From positions 58,154 through 122,153 of the forward strand of contig DDFF01000010.1 of the NCBI GenBank assembly GCA_002337045.1: a stretch of DNA of 64,000 nucleotides. The letters run 5' to 3'. Made by a program: the position numbers and the translations under genes. Source of the DNA: Bacteroidetes bacterium UBA1935 (lineage in GTDB: Bacteria; Bacteroidota; Bacteroidia; Chitinophagales; Chitinophagaceae). Below the pieces are notes generated by a model, which worked only from the letters and a program-made list of their open reading frames with translations, did not search any database and was not told the origin of the DNA. The first letter of the stretch is position 1, and each line of letters starts with the position of its first letter. Shown here piece after piece: positions 35,727-43,865 of this stretch.

Positions 35727-36865
35727 TATTTAGCCAGTTGTGCTATTACTTCCAGGAAGTTTGTTGTAATAAAATTCAGCTCTTCGGTTGTAAACTCTGT
35801 ATGTATAGGCAGAGAAATTACACAATCTTGCAGCATATCCGTTGTTGGCAAAACAAAGTCTGCACCGCCAAATTCTTTCAGCATATTTTGTTTGTGGCAT
35901 GGTACAGGGTAATAAATCATGCTTGGTATTTTGCGCTCAGCAAGCAGCGTCTGCATCTGATCGCGGTTCACGCCCTTCAGTTGTAGTGTGTATTGATGAA
36001 ATACGTGTTTGCTGTATGGTGCACGGAATGGCGTAATGATATGCGCATTGTCTTTAAAAGCATTGTCATAATAATCTGCAACTGCACGTCGTGCATCGCA
36101 GTATTCATCCAGGTGCTTCAGTTTAATGCGCAATACTGCAGCCTGTATACTATCAAGGCGGCTGTTGCAACCTACCATCTCGTGATAGTAACGAACCTTT
36201 TGCCCGTGGTTAGCAATCATTTTCAGTTTTTCTGCCAGTGCATCGTCGTTGGTAAACATGGCGCCACCGTCACCATAGCAACCAAGGTTTTTTGACGGGA
36301 AGAAAGAAGTACAGCTAATCAATCCCATAGAGCCATTTTTCACAGTTCTTCCGTCGCTGAAGGTATAGCTGCCTCCAATGGCCTGTGCATTGTCTTCTAT
36401 TACAGGTATTTTATGTTCATTTGCAATAGCCAACACAGCTTCCATGTTTGCACTTTGCCCATACAGATGAACAGGAACGATTGCTTTTGTATTCGGAGTG
36501 ATGGCTTTTTTCAGCGCATCAATGTTCATTGTAAATGTATCTGCATCAACATCTACAAATATTGGTTTCAGGCGCAGCAAAGCCATTACCTCAACCGTAG
36601 CGATATATGTAAAAGAAGTAGTGATAACCTCATCTCCGGGTTTTACATCCAGTGCCATCAGGGCTATCTGTAATGCATCTGTGCCATTGGCACAAGGAAT
36701 AGCATGTTTTACACCCAGATATTGAGCTATTTCTTTACCAAACTCCTGTACATCGGGACCGCCTATAAATGCAGTTGTGTTTATCACATTCTGGATGGCA
36801 GCATCTATTTCTGGTTTTATCTTTTCGTATTGACGCTTAAGGTCAACCATTTGTAAATTGAACAT
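35726..36865 (-). CDS. DegT/DnrJ/EryC1 sugar aminotransferase
   Basis: A 379-aa PLP aminotransferase of the nucleotide-sugar family. The PLP lysine is Lys192 in SCTSFFPSKNLGCYGDGG; the Asp of IEDNAQAIGG and GTDALQIALMAL (phosphate site) agree. These enzymes transaminate keto-sugars attached to a nucleotide in surface-glycan synthesis. The frame extends to 36886, but a perfect promoter at 36884-36914 would start transcription near 36879, so the ATG at 36865 (MFNLQMVDLKRQYEKIKPE) is chosen. It is first of a two-gene operon with rfbC. Confidence 0.92.
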   Translation of the reverse strand: MFNLQMVDLKRQYEKIKPEIDAAIQNVINTTAFIGGPDVQEFGKEIAQYLGVKHAIPCANGTDALQIALMALDVKPGDEVITTSFTYIATVEVMALLRLKPIFVDVDADTFTMNIDALKKAITPNTKAIVPVHLYGQSANMEAVLAIANEHKIPVIEDNAQAIGGSYTFSDGRTVKNGSMGLISCTSFFPSKNLGCYGDGGAMFTNDDALAEKLKMIANHGQKVRYYHEMVGCNSRLDSIQAAVLRIKLKHLDEYCDARRAVADYYDNAFKDNAHIITPFRAPYSKHVFHQYTLQLKGVNRDQMQTLLAERKIPSMIYYPVPCHKQNMLKEFGGADFVLPTTDMLQDCVISLPIHTEFTTEELNFITTNFLEVIAQLAK

Positions 36866-36883
36866 ATATCGCTTTTCGGACTG

Positions 36884-36914
36884 CAAACCTACACCTTAGC
36901 CTTCATTCATCAAA
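36884..36914 (-). promoter_or_regulatory. Promoter of the DegT-rfbC operon
   Basis: On the minus strand TTTG (36914-36911), 19 bases, TAGGTTTG (36891-36884): a complete consensus promoter. It fixes the start of the DegT gene downstream of 36886. Confidence 0.75.
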
Positions 36915-37010
36915 GTATAATGTTATTGTCAAAAGACTGTTTTACCTTTTTTCTAACAGATTTTTCCGTCGTTTTTCTTGTATCTTCACGGCGTTTATAG
37001 CTGTTTTTGT

Positions 37011-37775
37011 ATGAATAAAGCCATTGCTTCATTACTTCTTATTTGTACCCCTATAGTTTCATTTGCTCAGGACGACTTGTTTGGTAGTACAAAGTTACCA
37101 GCAAGAAAGGGGCTGATAATTGGTGTGAATGGCAATTATGATATACCTGCAGGGGATATGGCGAAGCGTTTTGGTAATAGCTTCAGAATTGGAGGTAATA
37201 TTTCATACAAGACTACAAAAAACTGGCTCTTTGGTGCAGGAATAGATTTCATCTTCGGAAGTAATATCAAAGAGGATTCTTTACTGATAAACCTTAAAGA
37301 TGGCACAGGTTCTGTAATTGCGCAGGATGGACAGCGCATTGGCGTAGGTAGTTTTGAGAGAGGGTACATGATTGGTGTAAATGCTGGTAAGATTATTAAT
37401 CTGGGGAAAAGGAATGGAGATAATGGCATCCTGTTTTTGACCACAGTTGGTTTTATGCAACATAAAATAAACATTTATGACCGCACACAATCTACACCAC
37501 AGCTAAGTAAAACCTATAAAAAGGGCTATGACAGACTTACTAATGGTGCTTTTATAGAAGAGTATATTGGTTATGCATATTTTGCTAATAATGGTCTGAT
37601 TAACTTTAATATTGGTTTGGATATAACAGCAGGCTTTACCAAGGGCAGGAGAGATTACTTGTATGACGTGCAACGGACTGATGACAAGTCACGTCTAGAT
37701 ATTTTCTTTGGTATACGTGGTGGTTGGTATATTCCGATATTCAAAAGAAAATCTGAAGAGATATTTTTTGAATAG
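37011..37775 (+). CDS. Outer-membrane beta-barrel protein, uncharacterised
   Basis: A 254-aa protein with a signal peptide (MNKAIASLLLICTPIVSFAQ) and an alternating hydrophobic/polar beta pattern with many Gly and aromatic residues (GLIIGVNGNYDIPAGD, NWLFGAGIDFIFGSN, FFGIRGGWYIPIFK), typical of an 8-10 strand outer-membrane barrel. I do not recognise a named family beyond the general porin-like type common in Bacteroidota. The frame extends upstream to a TTG at 36978, but the ATG at 37011 begins the signal peptide. Its stop is 2 bases from the stop of the convergent gene. Confidence 0.7.
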   Translation: MNKAIASLLLICTPIVSFAQDDLFGSTKLPARKGLIIGVNGNYDIPAGDMAKRFGNSFRIGGNISYKTTKNWLFGAGIDFIFGSNIKEDSLLINLKDGTGSVIAQDGQRIGVGSFERGYMIGVNAGKIINLGKRNGDNGILFLTTVGFMQHKINIYDRTQSTPQLSKTYKKGYDRLTNGAFIEEYIGYAYFANNGLINFNIGLDITAGFTKGRRDYLYDVQRTDDKSRLDIFFGIRGGWYIPIFKRKSEEIFFE

Positions 37776-37777
37776 GC

Positions 37778-38299
37778 TTACGCGTTGTAATGTCTGTTGA
37801 TGATACTCAAAAATGATTGTACAGTATCATTGTCTGCATCCCATTTAAAGTTGGTATTCAACCAATCTATAGCTTGTTGATTATTATCAAAATCACCAAC
37901 TTCCTTTATCGTAGTATCGTATAATTCAGTATTGCTATTGAACAGTTCACTGATAAACTGGTATTTATCATTAATACCAATTAACTGTTCTATAGCTGTT
38001 TTGTGAGCCTTTGTTATCGGCTCAGGAATCTTAACAATAGGTGTAGTAGGAATAACAGGTTGTTGCTGAACAGGTAGAGTAGTAATTTCTTGTATTGGTT
38101 CTTCAGCCTTTATTGGTGTAGTATTAAATGCAACATCCGGCACATCCGTTCTGAAAGCAAGTTTGCTTTTTATCTCTGCCATGTCCGCATACAATACTCT
38201 TGTATAGTCCATCATCAGGTCTATTTCTATCAATGTTGCCTTGTCTCCTTTATGAGCAATTTCATTGATTTTTTGCAGGAGCATTTTGATGCGTTGCAT
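37778..38299 (-). CDS. Uncharacterised protein with Pro-rich linker
   Basis: A 173-aa soluble protein of unknown function. Residues 1-45 form a helix rich in Asp/Glu/Lys (EIAHKGDKATLIEIDLMMDYTRVLYADM), 60-100 are a Pro/Thr/Gln-rich linker, and about 105-173 a compact domain (HKTAIEQLIGINDKYQFISELF...WDADNDTVQSFLSIINRHY). I recall similar C-terminal domains in other Chitinophagaceae hypothetical proteins but no assigned role. There is no signal peptide or membrane helix. gldA begins upstream, ending 11 bases before this start, so it may be co-transcribed with gldA. Confidence 0.7.
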   Translation of the reverse strand: MQRIKMLLQKINEIAHKGDKATLIEIDLMMDYTRVLYADMAEIKSKLAFRTDVPDVAFNTTPIKAEEPIQEITTLPVQQQPVIPTTPIVKIPEPITKAHKTAIEQLIGINDKYQFISELFNSNTELYDTTIKEVGDFDNNQQAIDWLNTNFKWDADNDTVQSFLSIINRHYNA

Positions 38300-38310
38300 G
38301 CAGTGAGGTA

Positions 38311-39225
38311 TTAGTTTTTAACAGTTAATGTTCTGAATACATCTTCAAGCGATACAGTTTCAGTGGCAATAGCGCTGATGTTCAGATTGTTATTTAATGC
38401 CATTTGCATCACCTCTTTGCGCAGTTCATCCGGTTTATCAGTAAACAGTTTCCAACGATTGTTTCCAGCAGATTCAACTTTTTGTACGTATTTCAAGCTG
38501 CTAAGAGCAGTATGTTCTACCGCAGACTCGAAACTAACTAATACTATATCCTGTTTGGTATTGGTTTGCTGTATTTTATCAATACTGTCGTCTGCCGCAA
38601 TGATACCATTGTTAATGATAATAACTCTGCTACACATAGCTTGTACTTCCTGCATGATGTGTGTAGAAAGTAAGACAGTTTTTTCTTTGCCTATACGTGT
38701 TATCAACTCTCTGATTTCAACAATCTGATTAGGGTCCAGGCCAGTAGTAGGTTCGTCAAGTATCAATACTTGCGGATTGTGCAGCATTGCTTGTGCAAGA
38801 CCTACACGTTGTTTATAACCCTTAGAAAGCATACCGATTTTCTTGTGTGCTTCCTTGTTAAGGCCTGTCAGCTCTATCATTTCTTCAATACGAGCTTTCG
38901 ATTTACTGCCAAGTTTATGAATGCCTGCACTCATTTCAAGATACTCGCGTACATACATGTCATAATACAGGGGATTCGATTCCGGTAGGTATCCGATAGA
39001 TTGGCGTACCTGCATTGGTTGAGTGTATATATCGTGATTGCAAACTTTAATTTTGCCTGAAGTGGGAGGCAGATACCCACATATCATCTTCATAGTGGTA
39101 GATTTACCTGCACCATTTGGTCCTAAGAAACCTACAATCTCTCCCTTTTTTAGTTCAAAACTGATATTATCTACCGCTCTTTGACTACCGTATATTTTAG
39201 AAACAGCACTAACTACTATTGACAT
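38311..39225 (-). CDS. gldA: Gliding-motility ABC transporter ATPase GldA
   Basis: A 304-aa ABC ATPase. Walker A GPNGAGKST is at 35-43, the signature LSKGYKQRVGLAQAM near 138-152, and Walker B LILDEPTTGLDP follows. YLPESNPLYYDMYVREYLEM is typical of GldA. In F. johnsoniae GldA works with GldF and GldG as a transporter needed for gliding; the permease genes are not in this window. The unit (GldA plus the 173-aa protein) starts downstream of a terminator that ends the EGF-lipoprotein gene. An alternative is a general DrrA-like exporter ATPase, but the length and motifs favour GldA. Confidence 0.85.
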   Translation of the reverse strand: MSIVVSAVSKIYGSQRAVDNISFELKKGEIVGFLGPNGAGKSTTMKMICGYLPPTSGKIKVCNHDIYTQPMQVRQSIGYLPESNPLYYDMYVREYLEMSAGIHKLGSKSKARIEEMIELTGLNKEAHKKIGMLSKGYKQRVGLAQAMLHNPQVLILDEPTTGLDPNQIVEIRELITRIGKEKTVLLSTHIMQEVQAMCSRVIIINNGIIAADDSIDKIQQTNTKQDIVLVSFESAVEHTALSSLKYVQKVESAGNNRWKLFTDKPDELRKEVMQMALNNNLNISAIATETVSLEDVFRTLTVKN

Positions 39226-39260
39226 GGATGCAATTTACATAATTCTTAAAAGCATAAAAG

Positions 39261-39292
39261 AAAAGCCGGGTAATGATTACCCGGCTTTTTTC
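39261..39292 (-). terminator. Terminator between the EGF-lipoprotein gene and gldA
   Basis: AAAAGCCGGGTAAT (39261-39274) is complementary to ATTACCCGGCTTTT (39276-39289); the real loop would be about 5 bases. The minus strand continues with T residues. Confidence 0.8.
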
Positions 39293-39317
39293 ATATTTTA
39301 TAAAAACAATACAAGTC

Positions 39318-39812
39318 TTATTGCTTAGTACCAGTGAAGTTGTAAGAACGTACTAAGCCATTTTCTTTTTCAACTGATTGGAACGTCAATTTTCTGGTAG
39401 CATCATCATAACTGATTGTTATATTACGACCACCATATTTTGAATCGTTATAGATAATAACGTTATTTGGATTGATTGTCGCAATGATTGTATCCTGATA
39501 GCGTTTAACCCTATAGAATCCTACTGTTGCAGGGTATTTTACTAAAAATATACGAGCAGAATCTGTCATTGGCGGTTCTTCATTCACATTCGTAATACCG
39601 AAATAACCACCAATATATCTGTCAGCAATTTTGTTTTCGCATTGTGCACCTTCATATCCAGATGGACATTTGCAAAGGTTATCAGCGCAAGTACCACCGT
39701 TACGGCAATTCAGCTTCAGGCAAGAGTCATCATTGCAGGATGTATATAATACGGTGCTGGATATGCCTAAAAATGCAACTGCCGATACAAGGGTATGTTT
39801 CCAAAGCTTCAT
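39318..39812 (-). CDS. Lipoprotein with an EGF-like domain
   Basis: A 164-aa protein. The lipoprotein signal ends LYTSC, so it is probably anchored to a membrane by Cys26. Residues about 31-59 form an EGF-like domain: CLKLNCRNGGTCADNLCKC followed by SGYEGAQCE, six Cys with the NGG and GYxG signature seen in animal and some bacterial surface proteins. The rest (about 62-164) is beta-rich with no recognised domain. It is exported and likely cell-surface or periplasmic. It is monocistronic, with a -7 element upstream and a strong terminator downstream. Confidence 0.85.
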   Translation of the reverse strand: MKLWKHTLVSAVAFLGISSTVLYTSCNDDSCLKLNCRNGGTCADNLCKCPSGYEGAQCENKIADRYIGGYFGITNVNEEPPMTDSARIFLVKYPATVGFYRVKRYQDTIIATINPNNVIIYNDSKYGGRNITISYDDATRKLTFQSVEKENGLVRSYNFTGTKQ

Positions 39813-39844
39813 GCTAAAAGAATCGTTTTATTTATGCCAAAATA

Positions 39845-39852
39845 CAAAATTA
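39845..39852 (-). promoter_or_regulatory. -7 element of the EGF-lipoprotein gene
   Basis: The minus strand reads TAATTTTG (39852 to 39845), an exact TAnnTTTG, about 30 bases before the ATG. Confidence 0.5.
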
Positions 39853-39870
39853 TTTCACGTTTTATAACGA

Positions 39871-40917
39871 TTAGCTGTTTTTTTCTGTGCTAAAAGCATT
39901 CCAGCCCTGTGCTATCAGTTTATGTTTGTTCCCACCTTTGGTCAGCAGATTAGCACCTTCTGAAGCTTCTGTCATATAGCCAATTACGCTTATCTGCTCA
40001 CTGAGGGTTATTTTCTCATAGTCTTCCTGTTTGATTGTGAACAGAAGCTCGTAGTCTTCTCCGCCACTCAATGCACAGGTTGTAGGATCCAGATTGAATT
40101 CTAGTGCTGTTTCTTTGGTTTCATCATGTATAGGTATCTTTTCTTCATATAAGATGCAGCCTTTATCGCTGTTCTTGCATAAATGTAGTATTTCAGAGCT
40201 CAGCCCGTCGCTTACATCTATCATAGATGTAGGCTTAATATCATGCTTTTCCAACCAACTGATAATATCTGCTCTGGGTTCCGGTTTCAGAATTCGGCCT
40301 ACTGTATAGGCTTTATTCTGTAGGTCAGGTTGCACTCCCGGGTTTTCAAGATATATCCTCTTTTCCCTTTCAAGCAGTTGCAAACCTATGTAAGCAGCGC
40401 CTAAGTCTCCTGACACACATAGCAAATCGCCTTTTTGTGCACCCGAACGTGTTACGTATTTATCAGGAGCCACTTCTCCTATTGCAGTAATACTTATTAC
40501 CAATCCTTTTTGAGAACTGCAGGTATCTCCGCCAATCAGATCTACATTGAATTTATCGCAAGCGGCATAAATGCCTTCGTATAGTTCGTCAAGAGCCTCT
40601 ACAGAAAACCTGTTGGAAATACCTATACTAACCGTAACATGTGTTGGTGTGGCACACATTGCGTATAGGTCTGAAAGGTTTACTGCAATTGCTTTATAGC
40701 CCAGATGTTTAAGTGGGGTATACATCAGGTCGAAATGTATACCTTCAAGCAGCATATCGGTAGTAATAACTGTCTGCCTGCCGAAATGGTCTATAACAGC
40801 GGCATCGTCGCCAACACTAAGTAGAGTGCCTGCTTGTTTGGTTTCGTTGTTTTTAGTTAGGTGGTCTATCAGTCCGAATTCTCCTAAAGACGCTATATCT
40901 GTACGTTCTTCACTCAT
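39871..40917 (-). CDS. thiL: Thiamine-monophosphate kinase
   Basis: A 348-aa ThiL (AIR-synthase-related fold). GDDAAVIDHFG, TTDMLLEGIHFDL, VNLSDLYAMCATP and IDVSDGLSSEIL are the ATP and thiamine-phosphate binding motifs. It phosphorylates TMP to thiamine diphosphate, the cofactor used for example by the E1 enzyme at 18.8 kb. It follows the inositol-phosphatase gene after 3 bases, in an apparent four-gene minus-strand transcript (winged-helix-like protein, TolC, phosphatase, ThiL). The other thiamine genes are not in the window. Confidence 0.95.
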   Translation of the reverse strand: MSEERTDIASLGEFGLIDHLTKNNETKQAGTLLSVGDDAAVIDHFGRQTVITTDMLLEGIHFDLMYTPLKHLGYKAIAVNLSDLYAMCATPTHVTVSIGISNRFSVEALDELYEGIYAACDKFNVDLIGGDTCSSQKGLVISITAIGEVAPDKYVTRSGAQKGDLLCVSGDLGAAYIGLQLLEREKRIYLENPGVQPDLQNKAYTVGRILKPEPRADIISWLEKHDIKPTSMIDVSDGLSSEILHLCKNSDKGCILYEEKIPIHDETKETALEFNLDPTTCALSGGEDYELLFTIKQEDYEKITLSEQISVIGYMTEASEGANLLTKGGNKHKLIAQGWNAFSTEKNS

Positions 40918-40920
40918 TTA

Positions 40921-41703
40921 TTAAGATTGTTTCTTTCTTATCAATCGCAGCATTTCTTCATGTATTTGGCCATTTGTAGCCAGTGTTTCTTTATCAAAAA
41001 CACTGTAAGCGTCACCTTCGAAATTGGTAATTCTGCCACCGGCTTCCTGCACTATCAAGTAACCTGCTGCTACATCCCAACTGCTCAGGTTATATTCCCA
41101 GAAGCCATCAAACCTGCCACAGGCTACCCAGCAAAGGTCTATAGCTGCAGAGCCCAGACGCCTTACAGGCAGTCCTTCCATAATAAACCTTTCAAATACT
41201 CTTATCGGATGTTCTTTAGAATCTGGCCATTTGTATGGGAAACCTGTTACCAGGCATGCTTTGCGGAAATCTGATTTAGTAGATACAGATATTGGTTTAT
41301 CGTTCAGGAATGCACCCTTGCCTTTTTCAGCAAAGAAAAGCTCATTCATCATAGGGTTATAAACAGCACCTAATATCAGGTCTTCGTTGTGTTTAAGCCC
41401 TATGCTAACACAGCATAATGGTATACCATGTGCAAAGTTTACTGTGCCATCTATCGGGTCTATTATCCACTGATAGGGAGAGTCCTGTATCATTTCACCT
41501 ACTTCTTCGCTAATGATGCTGTGGGTAGGGTAATGTTTACGGATGATTTCAATGATTCTCTTTTCAGAATGTTTGTCTACCTCTGTTACCAGATTGTTGA
41601 TGCCTTCTTTGTTATCAACGGTAAAGCTACCCTGAAAGTAGTCTGAAATTATCTTACCGGCCTCTCTTGTAGCCTCAAATAGTACCTCTTTTAATGCTGT
41701 CAT
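40921..41703 (-). CDS. Inositol monophosphatase family protein (SuhB-like)
   Basis: A 260-aa Mg2+-dependent phosphatase of the FIG superfamily. The metal-binding motifs are EE (Glu67-Glu68), WIIDPIDGTVNF (Asp82, Asp85) and the C-terminal SSWDVAAGYLIVQEAGG. Members remove the phosphate from myo-inositol phosphate, 3'-phosphoadenosine 5'-phosphate or related compounds; the substrate cannot be chosen from sequence. It lies 1 base after the TolC stop and 3 bases before thiL, so it is mid-operon. The length agrees with SuhB (about 267 aa). Confidence 0.9.
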   Translation of the reverse strand: MTALKEVLFEATREAGKIISDYFQGSFTVDNKEGINNLVTEVDKHSEKRIIEIIRKHYPTHSIISEEVGEMIQDSPYQWIIDPIDGTVNFAHGIPLCCVSIGLKHNEDLILGAVYNPMMNELFFAEKGKGAFLNDKPISVSTKSDFRKACLVTGFPYKWPDSKEHPIRVFERFIMEGLPVRRLGSAAIDLCWVACGRFDGFWEYNLSSWDVAAGYLIVQEAGGRITNFEGDAYSVFDKETLATNGQIHEEMLRLIRKKQS

Positions 41704-41704
41704 G

Positions 41705-43138
41705 TCAGAGCTTCAATTCTTTACCAAGATAATAATCTATTACCTTAAGTTTAAATATCAAATCGTATTTAGCCTTAGCCAGATTAGCTGATGCTGTATA
41801 CAGATTGTTTTGTGTAGTCAGGTATTCAACTGTATTGGTCAAACCCAGATCGTAACGCTTTTGTGCAAAGTCGAATGCGCGTTGTGCGGCGTTGGCAGCC
41901 CTGTCAGCAGCATTGTATTTCTGGATAGCATTCTTTGCATCGTTGTATGCCTTATAAACATCTTGCTTCAGCTTCAACTCTGCCTGATATTTATTCAATT
42001 CTTGCGAAAGCATATTGATTTTAGCCTGCTTGACAGAATACTGTGCCTGCCAGCCATTGAATAATGGAATATTCAGGCTTAAGGAAACCGTTTGACGGAA
42101 GTTGTTATCCAATTGTTTGCTTAATGGAACATCTTTGGTCGTATAGGTACCATCGTATCGGTATACATTCAGAACTGTATCTAACACAGGTACAATATCG
42201 CCTGTAGGCTTAATGCCCGTAATATTGAAGCCCGTATATTCTTTCACCGTGCTCGACCAGTTGCTACCCAACTGTGCGCCCATTCCCAATTGCGGCAACA
42301 GAGCACCTTTGGCAGCCCAAAAGCTTTTTTGTGTTGCTTTCAGTTTATACTCAGTACTACGTATGGTGCCAAAGCTTTTAGCTGCTTGTATATAAATATC
42401 TTCTGGAGTCAGGCTCATATCCATACTCATTGCACCGATATTAGCATCAGGTACGTCTACACTGAAGGGAACCTGAAAATCAAGGTTCAATAATGCTTTA
42501 ATATCAAGAATGGAAGAAGTATAGTCTGATATTGCAGTAATCAGATTAGCGCTGTCGCTTGCTAGCTGTGCTTCCAATTGTGCTACATTCAATTCAGGCA
42601 GGCGGCCATTTTCAGCAAATTTTCTGGTTTGTGCCAACTGCGCAGCTGAAAGTTCCACCTGTTTGCTGCTTACTTTCATTTGCTCTTTCGCTAGTAAGGC
42701 TCTTAAATAGCCTGTTGCAACATTCAGCGAAACATCGTTACGAAGCTGGTCTAAATCTGCTGTAGCAGCCAGATAGTTGTATTTGCTGGAGCTGATTTGG
42801 TTTCTTTTCTGAAACCAACCAAAAAGCAAAACATCTGCATTGCCGCTAAGGCTCAGGAAGTCGTAACTGTTACCTTGTACAAACTGGTTGGTCGTTGGGT
42901 CTACCGAACGGCCAAAGCTGCGGCCGAGTGCTGCAGAGCTATTTACATTTGGTAATTGCGATAGTTTATTCTGAAGATTGGTAAGCTTAGCCAATCGCTG
43001 ATTCAGTTCATTTTGCTGAATAGAGATATTATGATCTAAAGCGTAATTGATGGTTTTCTGCAACGACCATACGTCTTCAGATTGAGCTTTTGCTGAAACA
43101 GTTGTGATAAGTAAGCAGAGCGTTAAAATGCGGCGCAT
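41705..43138 (-). CDS. TolC-family outer-membrane efflux protein
   Basis: A 477-aa protein with a signal peptide (MRRILTLCLLITTVSAKAQ) and two long alpha-helical OEP repeats. The repeats are Gln/Asn/Ala-rich coiled segments (ELNQRLAKLTNLQNKLSQLPNVNSS, AKEQMKVSSKQVELSAAQLAQTRKFAENGRLPELNVAQLEAQL) with the typical LGLTNTVEYLTTQNNLYTASANLAKAKYD at the C-terminus. It forms the outer-membrane channel of tripartite efflux or type I secretion systems. No periplasmic adaptor or pump gene is nearby, so the partner is unknown. The frame goes on to 43171, but the ATG at 43138 starts the signal peptide. Confidence 0.93.
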   Translation of the reverse strand: MRRILTLCLLITTVSAKAQSEDVWSLQKTINYALDHNISIQQNELNQRLAKLTNLQNKLSQLPNVNSSAALGRSFGRSVDPTTNQFVQGNSYDFLSLSGNADVLLFGWFQKRNQISSSKYNYLAATADLDQLRNDVSLNVATGYLRALLAKEQMKVSSKQVELSAAQLAQTRKFAENGRLPELNVAQLEAQLASDSANLITAISDYTSSILDIKALLNLDFQVPFSVDVPDANIGAMSMDMSLTPEDIYIQAAKSFGTIRSTEYKLKATQKSFWAAKGALLPQLGMGAQLGSNWSSTVKEYTGFNITGIKPTGDIVPVLDTVLNVYRYDGTYTTKDVPLSKQLDNNFRQTVSLSLNIPLFNGWQAQYSVKQAKINMLSQELNKYQAELKLKQDVYKAYNDAKNAIQKYNAADRAANAAQRAFDFAQKRYDLGLTNTVEYLTTQNNLYTASANLAKAKYDLIFKLKVIDYYLGKELKL

Positions 43139-43197
43139 ACAACAAAAATAGCGCAAATACATAAGCCGCACATATCCAATAGCGATTTTTAACGCTT

Positions 43198-43662
43198 CTA
43201 TTTTTTGTCTTTTTTAGGTTTTTGCTTCTTTTGGTCCTCACAAGGTGTTATCTGCGGGTCCTTGCTTTCGTCTATCTGTATTGGCAGTATTACTGTTTGC
43301 TGTTGGTTACTGCTTTGGCTCATGGCATCCAGATATTCCTTGTATCCGCCAAATTGGGCCATAAGTTGCGTACCTTCTCTTGTCAGTTCAATTTTCCCTG
43401 CATTACCAAATCCTATAACAGGACTAATCCATCCACTGGCAACCATCACATCCCATATACGTTCAATTTCCTTCAATGGCAACTTAACACCGTTAGGTTC
43501 GTAAATGTCTTTATCAATATGCAGTGCTTCTTTGTCGGCATTATTGTATAGGCTTTTCAATACAAGGTCTATCACAGCCTTATCAAGACTGCTTCTGTCC
43601 AACACTATTGTTGGTTTCACTTTCATTCTTCTGAGTACTCGCCTGTTTTTTTCCGTTGCCAT
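43198..43662 (-). CDS. Uncharacterised small basic protein, winged-helix-like
   Basis: A 154-aa protein. Its middle part (about 60-115: IERIWDVMVASGWISP... GKIELTREGTQLMAQFGGYKEYLD) has the spacing of a winged-helix DNA/RNA-binding domain. The tail ends in a Lys-rich string (EDQKKQKPKKDKK). There is no signal peptide. It is first in the minus-strand group leading to TolC, phosphatase and ThiL, 27 bases before the open frame of TolC begins. A -7-like TACATTTA lies at 43674-43667. I do not recognise a named family. Confidence 0.65.
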   Translation of the reverse strand: MATEKNRRVLRRMKVKPTIVLDRSSLDKAVIDLVLKSLYNNADKEALHIDKDIYEPNGVKLPLKEIERIWDVMVASGWISPVIGFGNAGKIELTREGTQLMAQFGGYKEYLDAMSQSSNQQQTVILPIQIDESKDPQITPCEDQKKQKPKKDKK

Positions 43663-43865
43663 GTTGTAAATGTAAATAACTCCTCTTTATTCGTGACAAT
43701 ACCGCCATAAATACAGATTACATAAGGCAAAACTGCTATATTTTCAGGTGTGTTTGATGTATAAAGACAACCTGTCCTGTACATTGCGTAACAAGCTGTC
43801 AATAAGGCTTGAAAATGTTTTTGGAACAGTTTTTACAGAATAGAATTATAGAAACAACGTAGCGT

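Noticed and set aside
43663..43865. Heat-shock promoter or CIRCE element before clpB
   Set aside because: Neither the inverted repeat of CIRCE nor a convincing -35/-10 heat-shock pair was found in the 203 bases.
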